Origin: Krumholzibacterium sp965370495 | Lineage (GTDB): Bacteria; Krumholzibacteriota; Krumholzibacteriia; Krumholzibacteriales; Krumholzibacteriaceae | NCBI GenBank assembly: GCA_965370495.1 | Contig: CBDUUV010000030.1 | Location: 1-24,690, forward strand | Reading direction: 5' to 3' | Length of the DNA stretch: 24,690 nt | Shown here: one piece after another, positions 16,338 to 22,931 of the stretch | Layout of the letters: every line of letters starts with the position of its first letter | Position numbering within the stretch: position 1 is the first letter of the stretch | The notes under the pieces: model-generated | Told to the model about the DNA's origin: nothing | The model's input: the letters and a program-made list of their open reading frames with translations, nothing else | Databases searched by the model: none | Translations under genes and position numbers: made by a program

Positions 16338-17387
16338 TTACCTGGCTGACTTCGTTTTAACTTTGCGGAACACTTCCCGCATATCAATACCCGCCGAACA
16401 GGCATCAATGCACCTGCCGCAGCCGGTACAGAACACAGCGCCATGACTGAGAACAAGATAATCATACTTGTGATACAGGCGGTGCTTGACCCTGTCTGAA
16501 AGCCTGGGCCTCGGAGTACCCATACCCGCCATCCTCGAGTACCCGCTTACCTGGCACGAATCCCACGACATGACCCGGCTGTACTGCTCGCCCACCTCCC
16601 GGTCAAAAAGCAGGAAACAGTAGCAGGTCGGGCAGATGTTCGTACACGCGCCGCACTCAACGCACTTGGCCGATTCCTCTATCCACATCCCGTCGGAGAA
16701 TTTTTCCCTTAGTTTTTCCGTAACGCTCTCCGCTTCGGGGAAATTCCTGTTGTTGAGCTTGAGTTGCGAGAGAACTTTCTCGCGGTTATCGTCTCTCGTT
16801 TTTTCCTGTCCGTCACGCGGTTCTGAAAAAAGATTGTTGTTTTCCTCGACGATCTTTTTTCCCCGCTCCGAACCTTCCTCGATCAGATATCCGCCATCGA
16901 CTTTCGAGAGCGCCAGGTCGAATCCTCCCTCGGGCCAGGGATTCAACCCCGTAAGATTACAGAAACAGCTTTCCCCGCACTCGGTACAGTCGGCAGCCAC
17001 TATGAACATCTTGTCTCTTCGTATCTTGTAAAACGGGTCTGTAAATTCACCTTCTACCTGAACGCTGTCAACAAGCTCCATCGCTTTCATGTCACAAGCC
17101 CTGGCACCTACGATTACGAAGGAAGGAAAAGAGTCCTCGTCGCGAAGCTGATCCATCTCTTCAGAGGGGTACCTTGCGACCTCCGAGCGAAGAAGCTGCG
17201 CGAAACCCTTCAGTGTTTCGACAGTTCTCATGCCGTCAAAAGTCGTCCCGTTGGCAAGGGGAAATGTTTCTACGCGTTCGATATGGAGTTTCCCGGAGTC
17301 CTCGTCCCTTACAGGCACAAAAAGCCCGCCCTCGGCTGAGAGCTTTTTCAAAAACCGTTCAAAATCAGTCGAATCAATAAATCTCAT
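16338..17387 (-). CDS. hydB: HydB-like Fe-S subunit (sulfhydrogenase beta type)
   Basis: A 349-residue Fe-S protein that pairs with HydG. The sequence has VIVGARACDM (C98), a first cysteine group C134/C137/C141/C143, a ferredoxin group C242/C245/C248/C252 with C255 and C257 following, and a last group C320/C323/C326/C330. The last two groups read as [4Fe-4S] ferredoxin motifs. It is the first gene of the hydrogenase operon; the promoter lies at 17460-17489. Its ribosome site is weak (GGAATAGAAG). In archaeal sulfhydrogenases and some formate dehydrogenases, HydB and HydG form the NAD(P)-reactive module, and that is the role I infer here. Confidence 0.9.
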   Translation of the reverse strand: MRFIDSTDFERFLKKLSAEGGLFVPVRDEDSGKLHIERVETFPLANGTTFDGMRTVETLKGFAQLLRSEVARYPSEEMDQLRDEDSFPSFVIVGARACDMKAMELVDSVQVEGEFTDPFYKIRRDKMFIVAADCTECGESCFCNLTGLNPWPEGGFDLALSKVDGGYLIEEGSERGKKIVEENNNLFSEPRDGQEKTRDDNREKVLSQLKLNNRNFPEAESVTEKLREKFSDGMWIEESAKCVECGACTNICPTCYCFLLFDREVGEQYSRVMSWDSCQVSGYSRMAGMGTPRPRLSDRVKHRLYHKYDYLVLSHGAVFCTGCGRCIDACSAGIDMREVFRKVKTKSAR

Positions 17388-17459
17388 CTACTTCTATTCC
17401 ATTTAATAGTTAACAGCTGCCACCGCGTCCAGGCACGGCTCCTCTGTTTAACAGGAAGC

Positions 17460-17489
17460 AATATTTCATAAATATTTAAGAACTGTCAA
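17460..17489 (-). promoter_or_regulatory. Probable promoter of the hydrogenase operon
   Basis: On the minus strand a perfect TTGACA (17484-17489) is followed 18 bases later by AATATT (17460-17465), a fair -10 box. The spacer holds two copies of AAATATT at an 11-base period, which could be an operator or simply AT-rich promoter DNA. The start of hydB lies about 70 bases downstream. Confidence 0.6.
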
Positions 17490-17608
17490 TCATTATTTTT
17501 ATAAAAATCACGAAGTTTTTTATCTTTTTTCGAGGGGGTTCAACGCTGTGATTATTCCGCTCGCCCGGCACGAAAACTCGTGCCGCCCCCCTGACCGGCC
17601 AGACATGA

Positions 17609-17660
17609 ACAAACGGGATGGCGGGCATGTCCAGTGCCTCCCCATCCCGTTTGTAGTTTT
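17609..17660. terminator. Long hairpin after tlpA, T-run on the opposite strand
   Basis: A perfect 13-bp inverted repeat, ACAAACGGGATGG (17609-17621) with CCATCCCGTTTGT (17642-17654), encloses a shorter inner stem (GGCA/TGCC). It lies 26 bases after the tlpA stop (minus strand), where a terminator is expected. The only T-run (AGTTTTTT) follows it on the + strand. On the minus strand it would have to work without a U-tract. Confidence 0.55.
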
Positions 17661-17679
17661 TTCCGAATTGTCCCCGGAG

Positions 17680-18627
17680 TTACTTCCCGGCCAGGAGTTT
17701 TTTAACAGCCTCTTCCAACTCCCGCCCCCTGAGATTCTTGTACCGGATAACTCCGCTGCGATCGAGCAGAAAAGTCGCCGGGATAGAACTTATCGCGTAT
17801 TTCTGTCCCAGCTCGGCCTTCCAGCCCCTGCCATCGAAGATCTGGCGCCAGTCTACGTTCTGTTCCTTGATATAATTATCGAATTTTGCCTTGTTATCAT
17901 CCATCGATATGCCGATGATATCGAATCCCCTGCTGTGATTTTTCTTGTAGACAGCCTTTACATTCGGCATTTCCGCGCGGCACGGAGCACACCATGTGGC
18001 CCAGAAATCGAGAAGAACGACTTTTCCCCTGTACTGTTCAAGCGCTATCTCCTTGCCGTCAATAGCGGTAACGGCGAAATCGATGGCTTTCGCCCCGATC
18101 CTGAGCTTTTTCAGCGTCTCCATCCTTTCGATCATCATCGCGGCCATCTGCCTGGAGGGCCCATCAGCACCGCTTCCTTCGGCCACAATACTCCTGAAAA
18201 GTTTTTCCGCCTCATCGAATCTGCCCATCTCTATGTACGTGTTTCCGAGAATCTGGCTGGCCATATTGACTTCGGCCGGACTCTTCCCGTATTTACCGGC
18301 CAGGAATTTTTCAATGTGGGAAATCGCGTCCCCGGGCCTTCCAATGCTGCTGTAGATCTGCCCGAGTACGACGTGGGCGCTTCCCGACGCTCCTGTTCCC
18401 GGGTATTTCTCGATGAATCCCAGCAACATCCTTTCGGCAAGATCTATCAGCTGGGGATTCGTGAGCGTACTTCTCTTCTGTTCGAGTTCGGCCATCATAG
18501 CCGAATACTGTTTTCTTGCTTCCTGTTCCGTGTCCTGCGCGGCAACCAGCAACGGCGCCACCATCAGAAACAGAAATATTATGATTATCTGCTTTTTAAT
18601 TGTCCTTTTCCTTTCAAAAGGGGGCAC
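17680..18627 (-). CDS. Exported TlpA/ResA-type thioredoxin with N-terminal helical repeats
   Basis: A redox protein of 315 residues if the GTG at 18627 is used. A signal peptide or membrane anchor (KKQIIIIFLFLMVAPLLVAA) is followed by a helical, TPR-like region (about 60-170; e.g. ILGNTYIEMGRFDEAEKLF). The C-terminal TlpA domain has VVLLDFWATWCAPC (C213, C216) and a cis-Pro segment ISSIPATFLLD. It acts outside the cytoplasm as a thiol-disulfide reductase. It is downstream of the Sec-containing DUF1573 gene and probably co-transcribed. The start is uncertain: an ATT at 18600 has the better ribosome site (GAAAGGAAAAGGA). Confidence 0.9.
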   Translation of the reverse strand: MPPFERKRTIKKQIIIIFLFLMVAPLLVAAQDTEQEARKQYSAMMAELEQKRSTLTNPQLIDLAERMLLGFIEKYPGTGASGSAHVVLGQIYSSIGRPGDAISHIEKFLAGKYGKSPAEVNMASQILGNTYIEMGRFDEAEKLFRSIVAEGSGADGPSRQMAAMMIERMETLKKLRIGAKAIDFAVTAIDGKEIALEQYRGKVVLLDFWATWCAPCRAEMPNVKAVYKKNHSRGFDIIGISMDDNKAKFDNYIKEQNVDWRQIFDGRGWKAELGQKYAISSIPATFLLDRSGVIRYKNLRGRELEEAVKKLLAGK

Positions 18628-18680
18628 ACCGGAAATTCAGCATACCCCCGACCCTTAAAATATTTCACCCGCCCGCATGA

Positions 18681-19745
18681 TCACTTCTGGTCTTTCATCA
18701 CCCTGACCATGCCTTTTATCGGCGTAACAATCTTTTCATATCCCGGATAGTTCGTGACAAATGTGATCGAGCCATTATAGCTTCCGGTTTCCGATGGAGG
18801 CCTGATACTGATCGTGCAGCTGAAAGACTTGCCCTCGCGTACTTCCCGAATTTTGACGGTCATGTCTTCCCTGCTGGGAATAATATCCAGCACCTTCAGG
18901 GAATCGCCCCTTGCGGCAACGATCGAAACGGTTTTTTCGAAATTCTTCGTCCTCCCTTCGGGCACCCGCATCTCTCTCATGATAATCCTCTTTGGATGTA
19001 CCTGGACATCCGGTGTGATCGTTATGCTGAAAGCGACCTTTTTCTCCGGCAGCTCCTTGAAATCCGTCTCGAGAATTATATCGCCTATATACCGGCCGGG
19101 TGGCAGTTCTTCCCTGGTCCAGGTCTTCAGGCGATATTTCCTGCCGCTCTCGATACCTTCGAGTTTAACCCCGATCATTCTGCAGAGAAGGTCATAATCC
19201 TTTTTGCTCTCTTCTGACCAGTGCCAGCTCTTGATATTAACAGGGTTATCGAGTTCGTTCGTGATGATCGTCTCGACCTTGAGCAACTCATTGGTAAAAC
19301 CCGACACGGAAAGGCTGTGGGAAAGCTTGAGAACCTTTTTCACTACGGCGGTAACGTACAGTATGACCTTGGCGTTTTCCGGGTCATTTGTCTTTACGGT
19401 AAATGACTTTTTGAAACGTCCTGAACGAATTTTGGATCCTCTGATTGTTATTCCTATTTTTCCTTCCTGCCCGGGAAGGATGACCTTGTCATAATCGGCC
19501 ACGGAGCAGCCTCAGCCAGGTCTCACATTCAGGATGTGAAGCTCCCCTATTCCGTTGTTACGGACCTTGAACTCGTACTCGACATCGACACCCTCATAAT
19601 AGTTTCCGAGGTCTATCGTTTTCTCCCTGACAAAGAATTTCGGAGTATTCTCGCCGCCTGCCGCGAAAAGGGCCGTCGACGACAGAACACTCACCAGAAG
19701 AATAATTGCTGTCAGGGCCATTGTATACCTGCGTAAATATCCCAT
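18681..19745 (-). CDS. Secreted DUF1573 protein with in-frame TGA (probable selenocysteine, U78)
   Basis: A single reading frame of 354 residues if one TGA (19512-19514) is read through. The ATG at 19745 has GGAGGG seven bases upstream. Residues 1-29 form a signal peptide (ALTAIILLVSVLSSTALFAA). The DUF1573 domain follows (about 38-130): IDLGNYYEGVDVEYEFKVRN, GELHILNVRPG, then U78-G79-C80-S81 and VILPGQEGKIGI. The family motif here is normally CGC[ST], so TGA sits exactly at the first conserved Cys. The remaining ~230 residues look like beta-rich Ig-type repeats with no named domain. Without read-through the product would be a 77-residue fragment lacking the redox motif. Nonsense mutation is the main alternative. 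Confidence 0.78.
19461..19492 (-). promoter_or_regulatory. Candidate bacterial SECIS hairpins downstream of the TGA
   Basis: In the mRNA after UGA, two local hairpins can form. One is AUGAC-AAG-GUCAU (19492-19480, loop 24 bases after UGA). The other is UCCUUCC-CGGGCA-GGAAGGA (19480-19461), a 7-bp stem with G in the second loop position, about 38 bases after UGA. Bacterial SECIS elements are coding-region hairpins just downstream of UGA. The first has better distance and the second the better stem and loop. Neither was folded computationally. Confidence 0.4.
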
Positions 19746-20041
19746 ACACGCACCCTCCAACTGAAGAGTTCCCCGGGGCGCCATTGTATTGGCGTTATCT
19801 CCCGGTTTAAAGACTGGCCCTGCAGTTCCCCAATCATCTCCAGGGGTCAAAACCACAAAGGGGCCGGGAAAATCGTTAAATCCGACTCTCCATTATATGA
19901 TACCGGCCACCGATAGTTCCACTAAATTCTTTTTTCTTCCGGCGCCCGCTGTTATTCCACCCTCAGATTTCATTTGCTTTACCCCCCCTGTTTGGTAGAT
20001 TATCCCTGACACGATGGTTTGTTGCCAGAGAGGGTTTTATT
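19746..20041. promoter_or_regulatory. Divergent intergenic region between DUF1573 gene and iscS-like gene
   Basis: No gene is supported here. On the minus strand TATAAT (19892-19897) with TGGAAC 18 bases upstream is a plausible promoter for the DUF1573-tlpA unit, giving a leader of about 140 bases. On the + strand TTGCTT (19974-19979) and TAGATT (19996-20001) are a weaker candidate for the iscS-like operon. The GTG at 20042 has GAGAGGG seven bases before it. Confidence 0.4.
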
Positions 20042-21232
20042 GTGGGTGATAAAAGGGAAATCTATCTCGACCATATAGCCGCTTCCGGCACCAGGATCGA
20101 AGCGGCAGAGGAGATGTCACGGCTGCTCACCGATGGTTTTGGCAATCCGCAGAGTGTTCACGACAGGGGCCAGAGGGCGGCGGAAACCCTCGAGCGGGCC
20201 CGCGAACAGGCAGCAGCGCTGATAGGCGCGGAACCTTCCCGGATTATTTTTACGGCAACCGGTTCGGAAGCGAACAACATGGCCATCAAAGGTATCGCCC
20301 GTGCCAGAAAAAAGAAATCGAACCGGCTCATCATCTCGGCTATAGAACACCACTCGGTAGTTATACCTGCCGCTTCCCTTGAAAAGGAAGGGTTCGAGCT
20401 TGTTACTCTGCCTGTTGACGCTGACGGGCTTGTCGACCCCGCTATCCTGAAAGATTCTCTCTCTGAAGGCGCCGCCCTGGTATCGGTCATCCACGCGAGC
20501 ACCGAAATCGGCACAATACAGCCTATAGCAGAACTCGCCGAGATCTGCTCTGAAAAAGGCGTGCCTTTTCATACCGATTCCTGGGGAACGGCGGGATCTG
20601 TAAAAATAGATATAAACAACCTGGCACTGAACGCGATAACAATCGCGGGGCAGAACTTCGGAGGCCCTCCTGGCGCGGCCGCGCTTGTCGCAAAAAAAGG
20701 CGTCCCTATGAAAAAGTTGATCGAGGGCGGAGCCCAGGAGCAAAACCGCAGAGCCGGACAGGAGAACATCCCCGCCATAGCAGGTATGGGTATCGCTGCC
20801 GAACTCGCGGCCGCCGGCCTGGAGCAGACAGCATCGTCTCTCATTCCACTCAGGGACGAGATGATACGAAAACTTACAACGCAGATCGATGATGTCATAT
20901 TAACAGGGCATCCTGAAAAAAGGCTTCCGGGACACGCGTCCTTTTGCGTCAGGTATATCGAAGGGGAAGGACTTCTTCTCTTTCTGAACCACATGGGCAT
21001 AATGGCTGCAAGCGGTTCCGTCTGTGCCTCGAAGTCGCTGAAAGGCAGTCATGTGCTCGAAGCCCTGGGCCTTGACGCGGAGACCGCCCAGGGTTCGATC
21101 GTGTTTACATTCGGCCCGGAAAACACTATAGAAGATATCGAAACTGTAATAACAGAAATGAAGCCTATTGTCTCGCGTCTTCGCGAGATGTCACCGGTAT
21201 ACAGGGAGAAGAAAGATGCCGATGTACAGTGA
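20042..21232 (+). CDS. IscS/NifS-like protein lacking the PLP lysine
   Basis: A 396-residue fold-type I aminotransferase-family protein closest to cysteine desulfurases. Conserved landmarks remain: GNPQSVH, TGSEANN, IEHHSV (H103/H104), D179 in FHTDS, and the mobile-loop Cys C328 in SGSVCASKS. Several catalytic positions are altered: the SAHK lysine that binds PLP is N205 (AGQNFGGPPG), the preceding His is Q204, the Gln after the Asp is G182, and the substrate-binding Arg is V354 (SIVFTFG). From memory, Archaeoglobus fulgidus IscS is a described example without this lysine and has a similar C-terminus. A classical desulfurase reaction is doubtful; sulfur or Fe-S cluster handling through C328 is inferred. 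The GTG start has GAGAGGG upstream. Confidence 0.88.
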   Translation: MGDKREIYLDHIAASGTRIEAAEEMSRLLTDGFGNPQSVHDRGQRAAETLERAREQAAALIGAEPSRIIFTATGSEANNMAIKGIARARKKKSNRLIISAIEHHSVVIPAASLEKEGFELVTLPVDADGLVDPAILKDSLSEGAALVSVIHASTEIGTIQPIAELAEICSEKGVPFHTDSWGTAGSVKIDINNLALNAITIAGQNFGGPPGAAALVAKKGVPMKKLIEGGAQEQNRRAGQENIPAIAGMGIAAELAAAGLEQTASSLIPLRDEMIRKLTTQIDDVILTGHPEKRLPGHASFCVRYIEGEGLLLFLNHMGIMAASGSVCASKSLKGSHVLEALGLDAETAQGSIVFTFGPENTIEDIETVITEMKPIVSRLREMSPVYREKKDADVQ

Positions 21233-21791
21233 CAGGGTGATGGATCACTTCATGAATCCCCGCAACGTGGGCGCTCTGGATGCCCCGGACGGTGTTGGTG
21301 AAGTGGGAAATCCGAAGTGTGGAGACATGATGACATTCATGATCTCGGTCAGGGACGACAGGATAAAGGATATCAGATTCAAAACTTTCGGATGCGGCGC
21401 GGCGATCGCGGTTTCCAGCATGGTAAGCGAGATGGCGCTTGGCAAGACACTGGACGAAGCCATGGAGATAACTAACGAAATGGTCGCAGAAGAGTTGGGC
21501 GGGCTGCCGACGAACAAACTGCATTGTTCCAATCTTGGGGCTGACGCTCTTCACGCCGCAATAAAGGATTACAGGAAAAGGTCCGAAACAGGCGAGCCTG
21601 TCAGGATTCCCGAAAAACATGACGTTCACAGAACGGCCGATGCCAAGTGCCCATATTGTGATGCGGCGCTGGAAGATTCGTCAGTACTGTGCAATTCCTG
21701 CAAGACGATTTTGTATACATGCCCACACTGCGGAAAGATTGCTGACAGTTCACGCGAAAGATGTCCTCATTGCGGCAAGGCCTTGAACTGA
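21216..21791 (+). CDS. iscU: IscU/NifU-type Fe-S scaffold with double zinc-ribbon C-terminus
   Basis: A 191-residue protein. Residues 1-125 are an IscU scaffold with its three cluster cysteines and Asp: GNPKCGD (C35, D37), FGCGAAIAVSS (C60) and KLHCSNL (C104). Residues 143-191 add four CxxC pairs (C145/148, C159/162, C169/172, C183/186), ending CPHCGK, i.e. two zinc ribbons or one treble/rubredoxin-like element. I chose ATG 21216 (GGGAGAAG upstream), overlapping the iscS-like gene by 17 bases; ATG 21222 is also possible. Coupled translation implies that the two proteins form an IscS-IscU complex. Plain IscU proteins lack the zinc tail. Confidence 0.92.
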   Translation: MPMYSDRVMDHFMNPRNVGALDAPDGVGEVGNPKCGDMMTFMISVRDDRIKDIRFKTFGCGAAIAVSSMVSEMALGKTLDEAMEITNEMVAEELGGLPTNKLHCSNLGADALHAAIKDYRKRSETGEPVRIPEKHDVHRTADAKCPYCDAALEDSSVLCNSCKTILYTCPHCGKIADSSRERCPHCGKALN

Positions 21792-21827
21792 AGTGTGGGG
21801 CGGGAACAAAATGAAAGGTGGCCCGGG

Positions 21828-22739
21828 ATGCCAAGGCAGGAACTGGCAGACAGGATCCTTCGCCTCAAGGAAGAAAAAGACGCGGTTATCTTCGCGCATA
21901 ACTACCAGCCGGATGAAATCCAGGATATAGCCGACCATCTGGGCGACTCGCTCGACCTGAGCAGACTGGCAGCCTCCCTTCCGAACAAAGTCATTATATT
22001 CTGCGGCGTCTATTTCATGGCCGAAACAGCATCTATCCTCTCGCCCGGGAAAAAAATCATTCTTCCCGACCCCTCAGCGGGCTGCCCGATGGCTGATATG
22101 ATAACCGCTGCTCAGCTCAGCGAGTTTCAGAAGCAGCATCCCGGAGCCATGACGGTCATGTATGTCAATTCCACTGCCGAGGTCAAGGCTCTGACCGATA
22201 TCTGCTGCACATCGGCAAACGCGGTGAAAGTCATAGAATCCGTTCCTGAAGACAGGGAAATCATATTCGGTCCTGACCAGTACCTCGGTGGCTGGGTCGC
22301 CTCCCGGACCGGCAGAAAGTTCCTGCTGTGGGATGGCTACTGTCCTTCCCACCAGAAGATATTTCCTGAACAGATACAAGCACTTGTAAAAGAGTATCCG
22401 GGCGCGGTAGTAATGGCCCATCCCGAAGTCAATCCATCCATAGCGGCAGAAGCCGACTTCCTCCTCGGAACGAGCGGGATGATCCGCCTTGCAGGCGAAA
22501 GCGAAGCTACAACATTCATTGTTGGCACCGAGGTTGGAATGACCTACCGCCTGGCCTCTCTTTTCCCGGAAAAGAAATTTATCCCGGCATCGCCCCACGC
22601 CATATGCCCGAACATGAAGAAGATCACCCTTGAAAAAATCCTTCGCTCACTCGAATCTCTCGAACCTGTTATAGCTGTGCCTCCGGATATTGCCGATGCC
22701 GCCCGAAACGCGATCGACCGTATGGTCTCTTTCGGATAA
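21828..22739 (+). CDS. nadA: Quinolinate synthase A
   Basis: [4Fe-4S] enzyme that condenses iminoaspartate with dihydroxyacetone phosphate to quinolinate in de novo NAD synthesis. The three cluster ligands are C86 (SAGCPMAD), C172 (GYCPSH) and C260 (AICPNMKK). Other family motifs are AHNYQPDEIQDIAD, GVYFMAET, YVNSTAEVKALTDICCTSANA, FGPDQYLGGWV and MAHPEVNPSI. The 303-residue length is normal. I chose ATG 21828 because AAGGTGG lies six bases before it; a GTG at 21795 lies in poorer context. It directly follows iscU, which fits a need for Fe-S cluster supply. nadB and nadC are not in the window. Confidence 0.95.
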   Translation: MPRQELADRILRLKEEKDAVIFAHNYQPDEIQDIADHLGDSLDLSRLAASLPNKVIIFCGVYFMAETASILSPGKKIILPDPSAGCPMADMITAAQLSEFQKQHPGAMTVMYVNSTAEVKALTDICCTSANAVKVIESVPEDREIIFGPDQYLGGWVASRTGRKFLLWDGYCPSHQKIFPEQIQALVKEYPGAVVMAHPEVNPSIAAEADFLLGTSGMIRLAGESEATTFIVGTEVGMTYRLASLFPEKKFIPASPHAICPNMKKITLEKILRSLESLEPVIAVPPDIADAARNAIDRMVSFG

Positions 22740-22931
22740 CCCGGTTGCCGCCCCCCCCGCCTGAAATCATCCGCCAGAAAAACTTTAGCCGGGTGGAGTG
22801 GGTACCGATCACTGGACAGGAATCAATGCCTGAATTTTATTGACAAAAAATCCCGTTATGGCCTATTTAGTAGCCTTGCAGGTTTTGTGTCTATTGAGAC
22901 ACTGACATTTTATCCAGGGAAGGAGAAAGAT
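22740..22931 (+). promoter_or_regulatory. Intergenic region with probable porin promoter
   Basis: A perfect TTGACA (22840-22845) followed 18 bases later by TATTTA (22864-22869) is a likely promoter for the porin gene. The ribosome site GGAAGGAGAAAG ends a few bases before the ATG at 22932. A C-rich run (22751-22758) follows the nadA stop; I see no clear terminator for nadA. Confidence 0.5.

Noticed and set aside
17548..18750. Long + strand open frame (400 codons) across tlpA
   Set aside because: Opposite the TlpA gene with its WCAPC motif and signal peptide; it has no own features.
18681..19502. A separate 273-codon gene starting with GTG at 19502
   Set aside because: The frame is continuous with the upstream signal peptide and DUF1573 half; starting at GTG would cut the domain in the middle and there is no ribosome site before it.
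19512..19514. TGA reassigned genome-wide (code 4 or 25)
   Set aside because: TGA ends iorA, mnhF, mnhE and the iscS-like gene at positions where neighbouring genes begin, so TGA is a normal stop here.
22740..22800. Terminator after nadA from ACCCGG and CCGGGT
   Set aside because: The arms are only six bases and about 50 bases apart, with no T-run.
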